This document shows positions 31,077 through 39,747 of a stretch of 64,000 bases of DNA, piece by piece. Source of the DNA: Legionella wadsworthii DSM 21896 = ATCC 33877 (GTDB taxonomy: Bacteria; Pseudomonadota; Gammaproteobacteria; Legionellales; Legionellaceae); assembly GCF_000701265.1 (NCBI RefSeq), contig NZ_KL370759.1, forward strand, positions 779,631 through 843,630, in the 5' to 3' direction. The translations under genes were made by a program, and so were the position numbers. A model generated the notes under the pieces. That model saw only the letters and a list, made by a program, of their open reading frames with translations. It did no database searches and was not told the DNA's origin. The stretch's first letter is position 1; each line of letters opens with the position of its first letter.

Positions 31077-31165
31077 TCACTCAGACCAATACTTCTTAAG
31101 GTGATTTCCCAATGGAGTGCTTGTAAACAGAGTATGTAATTGAGATGTCATTTTTTATTATCTTT

Positions 31166-31185
31166 CCCGGCTGTAATCAGCCGGG
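31166..31185. repeat. Perfect hairpin between ubiA and the SlyB-like gene
   Basis: CCCGGCTG / CAGCCGGG with a TAAT loop lies in the gap between convergent genes. Neither strand has a T-run after the stem, so it is an imperfect terminator at best; it may act as a 3' end stabiliser. Confidence 0.5.
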
Positions 31186-31220
31186 CTACACAAAAGAACG
31201 ATTAAGAGTTTAAAAAAATC

Positions 31221-31601
31221 TTAAAAGGATTCACTACCATTGTCTGCCACAACCCGAGTATGTTTACCATATATTACAAGAATTTTTTGTTTTATTTTTA
31301 ATCTTAAATCTTCTGCCTGCACAACAGAAATGATGCCTCCAGAATTTAATTTAATGACATATTCCACACCACGGGATTGATTGTATCCGGTATCTTCAAT
31401 GCTGTTGTTTGCGTTTTTACCCAGATTGTTCCGATGCAAATTTACAGGACGTTTGGAAATAATCATGCCGGGAATAACTTTTTTCACTTTTCCTACCTCA
31501 TTGGAATCATACTCACCAGGAGGTAATGCTTTATGACAACTCGATATGATGAAACCCAAAAGGATTGCAGATATTAATTGAAACAGTTTTTTATTCTTCA
31601 T
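31221..31601 (-). CDS. SlyB/Pcp-like outer-membrane lipoprotein lacking the glycine zipper
   Basis: A 126-residue lipoprotein (start at 31601, MKNKKLFQLISAIL), with lipobox ISSC at the end of the signal sequence. The N- and C-terminal parts match SlyB/Pcp: NEVGKVKKVIPGMIISKRPVNL, then RGVEYVIKLNSGGIISVVQ and the late KQKILVIYGKHTRVV. SlyB family members carry a glycine-zipper membrane segment of about 45-60 residues between these parts; here only about 20 polar residues (HRNNLGKNANNSIEDTGYN) remain. It is therefore a lipoprotein likely tethered by its lipid alone. SlyB stabilises the outer membrane under stress; whether this short form does so is unknown. Confidence 0.75.
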   Translation of the reverse strand: MKNKKLFQLISAILLGFIISSCHKALPPGEYDSNEVGKVKKVIPGMIISKRPVNLHRNNLGKNANNSIEDTGYNQSRGVEYVIKLNSGGIISVVQAEDLRLKIKQKILVIYGKHTRVVADNGSESF

Positions 31602-31717
31602 AGGTTTAAGCTCCAGATGTAACATGATTAAAATCGAATCGTGTCATTTTCTAACTTTTAAAAACATTCGATATGTTATGAATTTAAATTCCCAATCGCA
31701 CGAAGTATAACTGAGAA

Positions 31718-32482
31718 TTAATTTATTTTTAATAATTCCTCTAATAAACTACTGGCTCCAATACGGAACCAGTTTGGACTGATTTGTTTGCCCATCATAA
31801 GTTCAGCCAGCTTTGCATAATGATAAGCCTGTTGAGGTTGCTTTACTCCACCTGAAATTTTGATGCCACAATGTGCCTTAGTGTCTTTGATTGCGCTAAG
31901 AATAGCAAATACAGAAGTTAAACACGCACCAGTGGGTATTTTCCCAGTTGATGTTTTAAGGAAATGGCAACCTGTTTCCACTAAAGCTATGCTGACATCA
32001 TAAATGGATCGCATCTCAGGAAAGGCCCCAGTTTCTATAATAATCTTTAAAGTCATGTTGTGCTGTTTGCTTAATTGAGCGACAGCACAACAGTGGTTTA
32101 AAGCTTCTTGTTTCTTGCCCTCCAGATACATTGAATAAGGGAGAACATAATCAATTTCGGAAACACCCAATAGAATCGCTTTTTCTACAGATGCCAAAGA
32201 ATAATCCAAATTTTCATTTCCATGAGGAAAATTAATTACTGTAGCTAATTTTACATCATTATCCGATTGAAACTGATCGAGATGTTGCAAGTATACACAA
32301 ATAGCCGCAACTTGATTCTGGTTTGCTAAAAACTTTAATTGAGACAAGGAATTTGAAGTAGCAAGATCATCTAGAAGCGTCAGATCAATTGAATGGATTA
32401 ATTGTTCGCTTGCTCTGTGATTTTGGGCTTGAGCGCCTAATAACTCTTCCATCACTTCATTAAAATGAACCTCTAAACTCAT
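31718..32482 (-). CDS. deoC: Deoxyribose-phosphate aldolase
   Basis: A 254-residue class I aldolase cleaving 2-deoxyribose-5-phosphate to glyceraldehyde-3-phosphate and acetaldehyde. Schiff-base Lys176 is in FLKTSTGKIPTGA, the partner Lys is in CGIKISGGVKQ, and LPYSMYLEGKK forms the preceding strand region. It overlaps the purine nucleoside phosphorylase start by four bases and is the last gene of the cdd-punA-deoC operon, which strips bases from nucleosides and feeds the sugar to glycolysis. Confidence 0.95.
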   Translation of the reverse strand: MSLEVHFNEVMEELLGAQAQNHRASEQLIHSIDLTLLDDLATSNSLSQLKFLANQNQVAAICVYLQHLDQFQSDNDVKLATVINFPHGNENLDYSLASVEKAILLGVSEIDYVLPYSMYLEGKKQEALNHCCAVAQLSKQHNMTLKIIIETGAFPEMRSIYDVSIALVETGCHFLKTSTGKIPTGACLTSVFAILSAIKDTKAHCGIKISGGVKQPQQAYHYAKLAELMMGKQISPNWFRIGASSLLEELLKIN

Positions 32483-33318
32483 TTAAGACTCGCAATATAG
32501 TTTTTGAGAATAAAATTAAGCTTTTCTGCTGCACCTTCAGCCATTGCGACTACTGATTCATGGCTATGAGCTGTTTTTGAAAGACCTGTAGCATAATTAG
32601 TAATCATGGCAATTACTGCTACACGCATACCGCAATGATTCGCAACTAGAACTTCAGGTACTGTGGACATGCCTACTGCATCTGCTCCCCAATTCTTAAA
32701 AGCTCTAATTTCAGCAGGTGTTTCATAATTGGGTCCTAATACGGAAATATAAATGCCTTCAGTCAATTTAATTGAGTTTTCGGCAGCAATGCGAATTAAA
32801 TTAAAACGCATCTCTTTATCGTATGCATTATCCAGCGGATAAAATCTAGGCCCAAATTCTTCATCGTTGGGGCCAATAAGGGGGTTGCTTGGTTGTAAGT
32901 TGATATGGTCTGAAATAAGCATTAATTCCCCAGGTCCTACATCTTCTCTTAAGGAGCCCGAAGCATTGGTGGCAATAAAATAATCGCAGCCAAGAAGTTT
33001 TAATGTACGAATGTATGTTTTGACGGTTTCATAATTTTCCAGCCCTTCATAGGTATGAGCTCTACCTTGCAAACAGACAACACCTACGTTATTCCAATAT
33101 CCAAGAATTAGATTCCCACCATGACCTAATACAGTTGTTTTAGGAAATCCTGGAAGTTCTTCATAACTGATATGTACGGCATCAAGCAATTCATTTGCAA
33201 ATTTACCTAATCCAGATCCCAAAACTACGCCTATTGAAGGCTTGAAAGAAGGATATAATTTTTTAATGTAATTTGCTGCTTTATGGGCATAGCTCTGATT
33301 GGGCACAGTCTCAGTCAT
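32479..33318 (-). CDS. punA: Purine nucleoside phosphorylase (trimeric type)
   Basis: A 279-residue PNP of the trimeric PunA/XapA class, splitting purine (deoxy)nucleosides with phosphate. Seen are VVLGSGLGKFANEL at the phosphate site, LQGRAHTYEGL, ATNASGSLREDVGPGELMLISDHIN and the late VANHCGMRVAVIAMITNYA segment including the base-contact Asn. Choice between guanosine/inosine and xanthosine preference is not possible from sequence alone. It is preceded by cdd after 17 bases and coupled to deoC. Confidence 0.93.
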   Translation of the reverse strand: MTETVPNQSYAHKAANYIKKLYPSFKPSIGVVLGSGLGKFANELLDAVHISYEELPGFPKTTVLGHGGNLILGYWNNVGVVCLQGRAHTYEGLENYETVKTYIRTLKLLGCDYFIATNASGSLREDVGPGELMLISDHINLQPSNPLIGPNDEEFGPRFYPLDNAYDKEMRFNLIRIAAENSIKLTEGIYISVLGPNYETPAEIRAFKNWGADAVGMSTVPEVLVANHCGMRVAVIAMITNYATGLSKTAHSHESVVAMAEGAAEKLNFILKNYIASLK

Positions 33319-33335
33319 ACAAATATTCCTATAGA

Positions 33336-33737
33336 TTAAGGGTTAAAATCAAATTTAAAAGCTTCGGGTAAAAGTTCATTTATTTTAAAAGTACGTAATA
33401 TTGAATTTTTATCGCATAAATGAATTAATGTATCTGGTGTTGAAAATTCATAAATTCTTTGTCTACAAGCCCCACAAGGGGAGCATAATATATTCGTTCC
33501 TGCCATGACAACCATGCTTTTAATACGTTTCTCGCCTGCTGTCACCATCGCAGAGATAGCGGACGTTTCAGCACATATTGCCAAACCATAAGCACTATTT
33601 TCCACATTGACGCCAGTATAAAAATTATCTTTATCGGTACAAATGCAACTGGCCACACTAAATTTAGAATAAGGTGAGTATGAATGTGCAAGTGTATTGT
33701 GAGCGTTTGAAATCATTTTCTTAATTATTGTATCCAT
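33336..33737 (-). CDS. cdd: Cytidine deaminase
   Basis: A 133-residue homotetrameric-type cytidine deaminase converting (deoxy)cytidine to (deoxy)uridine. Zinc ligands and catalytic Glu are in AICAETSAISAM (Cys-Ala-Glu) and SPCGACRQ. SPYSKFSVAS and GVNVENSAYG are family positions for ribose contact. I prefer the ATG at 33737, with GAG four bases upstream, over the in-frame ATG at 33749; the evidence is slight. It is the first gene of the salvage operon with punA and deoC. Confidence 0.94.
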   Translation of the reverse strand: MDTIIKKMISNAHNTLAHSYSPYSKFSVASCICTDKDNFYTGVNVENSAYGLAICAETSAISAMVTAGEKRIKSMVVMAGTNILCSPCGACRQRIYEFSTPDTLIHLCDKNSILRTFKINELLPEAFKFDFNP

Positions 33738-33767
33738 AATAATTCTCATTAATCCGGCAGTATTTAA

Positions 33768-34583
33768 TTATAAAGAACTATTAAGGCTAAGACTATGCTC
33801 ATCTGGTGTTTCTTTTCTATCAATGACAAGCAATTCATAGGATTGTGAGGATTTATTGGTTGGTGAGGAGAATAAATCCTTGAAAAATCCAGGTTCGGGG
33901 GAATATCTGCTGTCTGGAGAGGGAGATGGGCCTAAAGATTCATTTATTTGCTGATAACTTTCTGTAACAGGAGTTGGGGCCACTTTCCCAAAATTACTAT
34001 TGAGCCAAAATTCAAAAGCTAAAGCGCCAAGACCAATACAAACTAGTACAGAAAAGATAGTAATTGGAATTGCAAGAGGAGGAAAAAAGAATATCAAAGT
34101 GGCCGCTATGGCTGCTACAAAGCTTATTGCTGTGGAAGTGGCAGCATAAGAGACATAAGATTTTTGTCTCGCCATAGAAAAGTTTTGATCCAGGGGAGGA
34201 GGGGATTTAAATTTATGATATTCTCCTATCGCCCACATCAGGTTACCTATAAAAAAGAGCAAGGCGGCTATAGGCAATAAAGGAGGTACAAAGACTGCAG
34301 CGACACTGAGAATGGTGGCAATAAAACCTATTAGTGAGGAAAAAAGAAATTGTTCTTTAATTTGTGCAAAACCATACCATTTTCGATAATGTTGTTCTTT
34401 TTGATCAGGATGAAGAAGTGATGCCAAGAACCAGGTGAGGTAAGCGAGCGAATAAATGCCAAGAGAAATAAATCGAAAAAGAGCTGATACAAGCGGAGAG
34501 GGTATATACTGAAGCTTTGAAAGCAAAAAGCCAGTGAAGAAGAAAATACCACTTGCTTTATCTAACTTTTTAGCCACGGTCAT
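33768..34583 (-). CDS. Hypothetical polytopic membrane protein with Ser/Pro-rich cytosolic tail
   Basis: I do not recognise this 271-residue protein. Six hydrophobic segments are visible in three pairs: FFFTGFLLSKL and the stretch around GIYSLAYLTWFLASLL; FLFSSLIGFIATILSVA and LLPIAALLFFIGNLMW; and AISFVAAIAATLIFFFP and IPITIFSVLVCIGLGALAF. They are joined by short polar loops. The last 75 residues form a polar tail rich in Ser, Pro and Glu (ESLGPSPSPDSRYSPEPG, then KETPDEHSLSLNSSL). Such acidic, Ser-rich C-termini are common in Dot/Icm substrates, so a membrane-inserting effector is possible but unproven. It ends 18 bases before the cdd start codon and may be cotranscribed with cdd-punA-deoC. 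Confidence 0.7.
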   Translation of the reverse strand: MTVAKKLDKASGIFFFTGFLLSKLQYIPSPLVSALFRFISLGIYSLAYLTWFLASLLHPDQKEQHYRKWYGFAQIKEQFLFSSLIGFIATILSVAAVFVPPLLPIAALLFFIGNLMWAIGEYHKFKSPPPLDQNFSMARQKSYVSYAATSTAISFVAAIAATLIFFFPPLAIPITIFSVLVCIGLGALAFEFWLNSNFGKVAPTPVTESYQQINESLGPSPSPDSRYSPEPGFFKDLFSSPTNKSSQSYELLVIDRKETPDEHSLSLNSSL

Positions 34584-34722
34584 AAAAAATTATCCTGGAG
34601 ATCCTATAACCTGGCATATTGTATCTTAATTAGACAGAAAAAAACATAGGCTCAGGATATTTAAACGAATCAAATGAAATATTTTATTATAATTGTAATT
34701 AAATGGTTTATATAGAAGTATT

Positions 34723-36096
34723 TTATATATCATTTTTTTTAATATTGGGTAATATCACTCGAACCAATAATCCTCCTTCGGGATTATTCGAGGCCATAAT
34801 CTGTCCATGGTGCAATTGAATTGCTCTTGATGCGATAGCCAAACCCAAGCCATATCCTCCGGTTTTTTTTGTTCTGGAGGTATCTACTCGATAAAATGGA
34901 TTAAATATTCTCTCTAATTGATCTGGTGGTACACCGGGCCCTTTATCAGTAATATCAATATAAATTGAATCTTTGGTCTCATTGAATTTTATTGAAACAA
35001 TGACTTGCTCAGTAGCTGGCGAATAATGTAAAGCGTTGCGCACTATATTTTCTATGGCTCTATGAATTAACCGTTCATCGACTAATAAATGACATGGCTC
35101 AAGGATACCCGCTTTAACCCGAGGAGTATCCTCTCCGAATTCATAATTGGCATCTTTGATGATGTTTCGTAAAAGTACTGCGAGATCTGTATCGATTAAG
35201 TAGAGATCGGTTGTTGATTTTTCTAATCTCGCAAAATCCAATACTTCGGAAATTAAAGCGTTCAACCTGGAGCATTCTAACTCCATTCGATTAAATTCTA
35301 CATCAGCTAGATGTTGTGTTTTGTTACGGCCGAGCTCGATGGCAATTTGCAGTCGCGCCAAAGGTGAACGCAGTTCATGTGAAATATCTTGCAACAATCT
35401 TTCTTTGGAACTCACTAGTGTTTCCAGCTGTTCCGCCATGCGATCAAATTCCTTACTTAATTGAGCAATCTCATCATTATGGTGTCCTCTTAAATGACCG
35501 ACACGTGTATTTAATTTTCCGGTAGCAATAGATTTAGCGGCCATTCCTAAAGAGCGCAATGGTTGAGTTAAATATCGAGATAACAGATAACAGATTAAAC
35601 CACTTATAAATGTTGCTAAAATGAGGCGTATAGCAAGCCCAGCCCAGGGGACGCCCACAAAATGATAGATGGGTGTTTCACTTACCGCAGCAAGTCGATA
35701 AAATTTACCCGAAGTGGATAAAATTTCATGGCTTACTATTAATTTTCCAGACTTTAGAATGCCTTCACTTAGTTGTTCCTGGAGTAGATTCTCTGCCACC
35801 TTTTTTACATTTTCGGGAGCTTCTTGGGTACCAATAATTTCCCCGGTACTTGTTAGTAAATAAACTGACATATGGCGGGAAATACCAATTTTGTTAAGCC
35901 ATTTTAATAACGCAGCTTGTCTTCCCGACTCATAAGTTGCAACGGCAGCATTTGCATAACTGTCCATGAATAATTGTTCCTGGGCAGGCAAAGATGACTT
36001 TTGCACTATATGGCTGATAACCCAAGCAGTTGTGAAGATTATAAGAATTGTAGCAAGCCAAAATGAAATAAAAATTTTCCAATACAAACTACGCAT
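34723..36096 (-). CDS. cpxA: Sensor histidine kinase CpxA
   Basis: A 457-residue inner-membrane histidine kinase, the same length as E. coli CpxA. Start at 36096 (MRSLYWKIFISFW) overlaps the cpxR stop by 8 bases. Order: membrane helix 1 (about 6-28), periplasmic sensor domain of about 130 residues, membrane helix 2 (IRLILATFISGLICYLL), HAMP domain, dimerisation helix with phospho-acceptor His240 in QDISHELRSPLARL, and ATPase domain with N-box IENIVRNALHYS, G1 DKGPGVPP and G2 GGYGLGLAIA. It senses envelope stress. No cpxP is adjacent. Confidence 0.93.
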   Translation of the reverse strand: MRSLYWKIFISFWLATILIIFTTAWVISHIVQKSSLPAQEQLFMDSYANAAVATYESGRQAALLKWLNKIGISRHMSVYLLTSTGEIIGTQEAPENVKKVAENLLQEQLSEGILKSGKLIVSHEILSTSGKFYRLAAVSETPIYHFVGVPWAGLAIRLILATFISGLICYLLSRYLTQPLRSLGMAAKSIATGKLNTRVGHLRGHHNDEIAQLSKEFDRMAEQLETLVSSKERLLQDISHELRSPLARLQIAIELGRNKTQHLADVEFNRMELECSRLNALISEVLDFARLEKSTTDLYLIDTDLAVLLRNIIKDANYEFGEDTPRVKAGILEPCHLLVDERLIHRAIENIVRNALHYSPATEQVIVSIKFNETKDSIYIDITDKGPGVPPDQLERIFNPFYRVDTSRTKKTGGYGLGLAIASRAIQLHHGQIMASNNPEGGLLVRVILPNIKKNDI

Positions 36097-36769
36097 TAAA
36101 CATATATCCAAATCCACGAACAGTTTTCACTATGGGTTCGCCTTCAGGATTATCTCCAAGTTTATTTCTTAAATTACTGATATGAACATCGATACTCCTG
36201 TCATAGGCAGTATATTTTCTGCCAAGTGCGTATTCTGTAAGTTCTTCTTTTGAAAATGCTTGGCCTGGAGATTTAATAAGCATTTCTAAAATATTAAACT
36301 CGGCATTAGTCAGTTCAAGATAATTACCAGCCATAGTGACATGTCTTTTTGAACAGTCCACAACAATATTGTGTTGCTCAATGATTGGTCTTGAAGTAGG
36401 AATTTTTTGGGTGCGTCTTAAAATGGCGCGCAAACGAGCAACCAACTCTCGAGGGTTACAAGGCTTGGGTAAATAATCATCTGCACCTATTTCAAGCCCA
36501 ACAATACGATCAATATCATCCCCCCGGGCTGTTAACATGAGGACGGGTGTTTCTAGATGTTCGCGAACTGCTTTTAATACTTCAAACCCATTTAATTTAG
36601 GGAGCATGACATCAAGAATGATCGCATCAAAAGGTTGATTCAATGCTTTTTTTACCCCATTTTCACCATCATGGACGCAAATGGCATTAAATCCCTCAGG
36701 TTCCAAATATTGAGCTAATAAATCCGTTAGTTCGATGTCATCATCAATTATGAGAATATTACCATTCAT
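36089..36769 (-). CDS. cpxR: Response regulator CpxR
   Basis: A 226-residue OmpR-class regulator. Phospho-acceptor Asp53 lies in AIILDVMLPKLNG, with acidic pocket Asp9-11 (IIDDDIE) and switch residues in PVLMLTARGDD and DDYLPKPCNPREL. The winged-helix domain ends with TVRGFGYMF. In Legionella CpxR is known to control icm/dot genes and effector genes, so this pair is relevant to the effector candidates in the window. The gene sits between corC and cpxA with 6 bases to corC, suggesting the whole phoH-ybeY-corC-cpxR-cpxA run is cotranscribed. Confidence 0.95.
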   Translation of the reverse strand: MNGNILIIDDDIELTDLLAQYLEPEGFNAICVHDGENGVKKALNQPFDAIILDVMLPKLNGFEVLKAVREHLETPVLMLTARGDDIDRIVGLEIGADDYLPKPCNPRELVARLRAILRRTQKIPTSRPIIEQHNIVVDCSKRHVTMAGNYLELTNAEFNILEMLIKSPGQAFSKEELTEYALGRKYTAYDRSIDVHISNLRNKLGDNPEGEPIVKTVRGFGYMFNA

Positions 36770-36775
36770 ACTTCA

Positions 36776-37645
36776 TTATGCCTTTCGTTTGTCGATACAT
36801 TCCATCAATTTGATTCTTCTTGCATCCGCATTAATTATTTTAAATTCTAAAGAATCAATGGTGATGGTTTCCCCTCGTGAAGGTAAATGACCAAAGCTAT
36901 TCATTACGATACCGCCTATTGTATCATAAAATTCATCACTGAAATTAGCATTAAGTTGTTCATTAAATTCATCAATAGGCATATGGGCTTTAACAATGTA
37001 ATGCCCATCTTCATGTACTTTGAGGTAAGCGTCTTCATCAATATCAAATTCATCTTCAATATCACCGATGATTTGTTCGATAATGTCTTCAATCGTGACA
37101 AAACCTGAAACTTCACCATATTCATCCACAACAATAGCCATATGATTTTTATTGCTGCGAAACTCACTAAGTAAACTGTCCAGGCGCCTGCTTTCAGGAA
37201 CAAATGTCGCTTGACGGCAAATATCCAATAAGTCAAAGGTTTCAAGATTTGAAGATTGATAACGCAATAAATCTTTTGCATGCAAGACGCCAATGATTTC
37301 GTCTGAATCAGGAGCAATCACAGGAAATCTTGAATGGCCTGTTTGAGTCACTGTGTTTATAATATCGCTGTAGTCCTCATCTTCTTTAATGCTTACCATT
37401 TGGTTTTTAGGTAACATAATGTCTCGTACACGCATTTTAGAAAATGAGATGGCACCTTCGATCATCGCCAATGTTTCAGCGCTAATGAGGGAGCGAATTT
37501 GAGCATCTCTTAATAAACTAACCAGTTCCTCTTGATTTTGTGGTTCTCCTTGTAGAAATTGTTTAAAACGGGCAAACCACGTACTATTATCTTCCTCTTT
37601 ATTCAAGTTCAATACCCTCTGCGTCATAAGGATTAGAATATCCAA
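36776..37645 (-). CDS. corC: CorC-family protein with CBS pair and transporter-associated domain
   Basis: A 289-residue cytosolic protein with two CBS domains (about residues 70-195, with MRVRDIMLPKNQMVSI first and GFVTIEDIIEQIIGDIEDE last) and a C-terminal CorC_HlyC domain (GGIVMNSFGHLPSRGETITID). In E. coli CorC assists magnesium/cobalt efflux, and related proteins aid membrane-potential and metal homeostasis. The start is uncertain: ATG at 37645 or 37627, or TTG near 37612 preceded by AGAGGG. Any of these lies inside the 3' end of ybeY, an overlap also typical of this operon. Confidence 0.9.
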   Translation of the reverse strand: MDILILMTQRVLNLNKEEDNSTWFARFKQFLQGEPQNQEELVSLLRDAQIRSLISAETLAMIEGAISFSKMRVRDIMLPKNQMVSIKEDEDYSDIINTVTQTGHSRFPVIAPDSDEIIGVLHAKDLLRYQSSNLETFDLLDICRQATFVPESRRLDSLLSEFRSNKNHMAIVVDEYGEVSGFVTIEDIIEQIIGDIEDEFDIDEDAYLKVHEDGHYIVKAHMPIDEFNEQLNANFSDEFYDTIGGIVMNSFGHLPSRGETITIDSLEFKIINADARRIKLMECIDKRKA

Positions 37646-38075
37646 GCTCGGCTAATAATTTAATTTCAATAGCTTGCATTATGGTTGCTTCATCATCCTT
37701 AATATGATCATAGCCCAATAAATGCAATATTCCATGAATCAAAATCAATGCCCAATGAGATTCTAATGTTTTTTTTAATTGATTACTCTCATCAAATAAA
37801 ACAGGCGGGCAAATGACTACATCACCCAAAAAGGGACACTCTAGCTTTATTCCAGGCGGCAATACACTAGGAAATGCTAATACATTAGTCGTTTTATTTT
37901 GCTTCCTATAGGTATTATTCAGATGGATCATCTCGTCTTGGTTCACGATGCGTACCGTGAGTTCTGCTTCTTGTTGATGATCTCTCAAAGCCAATGTCGC
38001 CCAACGGGTTAAATCCTCTTCTTTAATCGGAAGGGGATCCTCAGTTGCATTTTGAATATCGATATAATAACTCAT
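37599..38075 (-). CDS. ybeY: Endoribonuclease YbeY (16S rRNA 3' maturation)
   Basis: A 158-residue single-domain metal-dependent endoribonuclease. The zinc motif HGILHLLGYDH, three His in the H-x3-H-x5-H pattern, is intact, preceded by TNVLAFPS and GDVVICPP. YbeY takes part in 16S rRNA 3'-end processing and 70S quality control. It overlaps phoH by one base and corC by up to 47 bases. Confidence 0.96.
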   Translation of the reverse strand: MSYYIDIQNATEDPLPIKEEDLTRWATLALRDHQQEAELTVRIVNQDEMIHLNNTYRKQNKTTNVLAFPSVLPPGIKLECPFLGDVVICPPVLFDESNQLKKTLESHWALILIHGILHLLGYDHIKDDEATIMQAIEIKLLAELGYSNPYDAEGIELE

Positions 38076-38752
38076 TATTTTTTTCCAGTTGCTGCATTAT
38101 CATAACAGTCAACGATTTTCGAAACTAAAGGATGTCGCACTACTTCACGACTTGTAAACGTGTGAATACTAATCCCCGATATATTTTTGAATAATCCTAC
38201 TGCATGGGAGAGCCCAGAATCAATACCCTTTGGCAAATCAACCTGGGTCATATCCCCTGTAATCACAGCTTTTGAACCAAACCCCATACGAGTTAAAAAC
38301 ATTTTCATTTGCATAATCGTTGTATTTTGTGCTTCATCAAGTATGATGAATGATTCATTTAAAGTTCGCCCGCGCATAAATGCTAATGGCAAAACTTCTA
38401 TGATGTCAGTTTGAATTAATTTTTGAGTCTCTTTAAAGCCAATCATTTCATACAGTGCATCATAGATAGGTCTTAAGTAAGGAAGAACCTTTTCCACCAA
38501 ATCCCCTGGAAGGAATCCTAATTTTTCGCCTGCTTCAACTGCTGGTCTTACAAAAATCAATCGTTGTACTTCACCTTTTTCAAAACATTGTATTGCTTTT
38601 GAAACCGCTAAATATGTTTTTCCAGTTCCGGCAGGACCTACAGCGAAGGTGATGTCATGATGATCAATTGCATCAAGAAAATCAGCCTGTTTGTTATTTC
38701 GTGCGGCGATAGATTTCCGAGATAATTTAACATGATGAATATTGTGAACCAT
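38075..38752 (-). CDS. phoH: PhoH-family ATPase, short form lacking the N-terminal domain
   Basis: A 225-residue PhoH/YbeZ-type P-loop ATPase that usually partners YbeY. Walker A GPAGTGKTYLAVSKA, then VRPAVEAGEKLGFLPGD, Walker B FIILDEAQNTT and sensor segment MTQVDLPKG are all present. E. coli YbeZ has about 346 residues, with roughly 100 residues (an RNA-binding KH-like region) ahead of the ATPase core; here the protein starts only 20 residues before that core. The sequence upstream of 38752 contains no in-frame continuation I can find, so the short form appears real. Confidence 0.9.
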   Translation of the reverse strand: MVHNIHHVKLSRKSIAARNNKQADFLDAIDHHDITFAVGPAGTGKTYLAVSKAIQCFEKGEVQRLIFVRPAVEAGEKLGFLPGDLVEKVLPYLRPIYDALYEMIGFKETQKLIQTDIIEVLPLAFMRGRTLNESFIILDEAQNTTIMQMKMFLTRMGFGSKAVITGDMTQVDLPKGIDSGLSHAVGLFKNISGISIHTFTSREVVRHPLVSKIVDCYDNAATGKK

Positions 38753-38911
38753 TATTTTTTGATTTTCCTCAACAAAGTTATATTATACTAGTAGTATAGT
38801 AGTCTAATAAATTTTTTGACCTCATAATTTAAAGTATGTAAGAATAGAGCAGAAAGCTCATCTTCTGCAAGATTTATGATACAATCGTCCTTTTTGAAAT
38901 AATGCTTATCC
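38753..38911. promoter_or_regulatory. phoH/rnm divergent promoter region
   Basis: On the minus strand TATAAT occurs about 30 bases before phoH. On the plus strand an extended -10 TGATACAAT lies about 25 bases before rnm, and TTGACC near 38814 is a further -35 candidate. A small hairpin GCAGAA / TTCTGC precedes the rnm -10. Assignments are by eye. Confidence 0.35.
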
Positions 38912-39736
38912 ATGATTGACCTCCATTGCCACAGCAATTTTTCTGATGGAATTCTAAGTCCAAAAGAATTAATACAAAGAGCCCATAATCTTAATATAAG
39001 ATGCTTGTCACTAACGGACCATGATACGGTCGCAGGGTACACCGAATTATTGAGGGCGGCGTCGGATACTTCAATTAAAATAATCAATGGAATCGAATTT
39101 AGTGCTCGATGGAAAAAACATGAATTACACATTTTAGGATATCATTTTAAACACACTGAAGACTTCTTTGCACTCATCCAACGTCAAAATCAAAGCAGGG
39201 TACTGCGTGCTCAACAAATAGGCTCTACTTTAGAAACATTTGGCATTAAGGAAGCCTATTCAAAAGCTTGTAATTTAGCAGGTCATGATCGAGTGGGCAG
39301 ACCTCATTTTGCACAATTACTTGTAAATGAGGGTAAGGCGAAGGATATGGCTTCTGCTTTTAAAAAATTTTTGGGAAGAGGTAAGGGAGCCTATGTTCCA
39401 ACTCTTTGGATTAGTGTTCAAGAAGCTGTAGAAGGTATCATTGCTGCGGGGGGGCAGGCAGTTATAGCGCACCCTCTCAAATACGGATTGACGCGTACAA
39501 AATTGCATGAGTTAATTAACGAATTTAAAGAGGCAGGCGGAGTTGGTATAGAAGTGGTTTCAGGTGAAATGACAGTTACTGAAGTGAAGGAAATGGCAGC
39601 AACATGTCTTCGTTTTCGTTTGTTAGCTTCTTCTGGTTCAGATTATCATGGTGATAAGGCTTCACGAGTACATCTTGGAAGTCAAAAGCAATTACCAGTA
39701 AACTGTACACCGATTTGGCATGATTGGAATATTTAA
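38912..39736 (+). CDS. rnm: PHP-domain phosphoesterase, RNase AM (YciV)
   Basis: A 274-residue PHP-domain phosphoesterase. Metal-site motifs are DLHCHSNFSDG at the N-terminus, SLTDHDTVAGY, the HELHILGYHF strand, VIAHPLKYG, and SSGSDYHGD near the C-terminus. Members act as 5'-3' exoribonucleases maturing 5' ends of rRNA and degrading short RNAs, and as 3',5'-nucleoside bisphosphate phosphatases. It precedes yciO by 11 bases, the same order as in E. coli, so the two are likely one unit. Confidence 0.9.
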   Translation: MIDLHCHSNFSDGILSPKELIQRAHNLNIRCLSLTDHDTVAGYTELLRAASDTSIKIINGIEFSARWKKHELHILGYHFKHTEDFFALIQRQNQSRVLRAQQIGSTLETFGIKEAYSKACNLAGHDRVGRPHFAQLLVNEGKAKDMASAFKKFLGRGKGAYVPTLWISVQEAVEGIIAAGGQAVIAHPLKYGLTRTKLHELINEFKEAGGVGIEVVSGEMTVTEVKEMAATCLRFRLLASSGSDYHGDKASRVHLGSQKQLPVNCTPIWHDWNI

Positions 39737-39747
39737 CAGGGGACTTT

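Noticed and set aside
31160..31190. CCCGGCTG hairpin as part of a dispersed repeat family
   Set aside because: I found no second copy in the window; it is more likely a local transcript-end hairpin.
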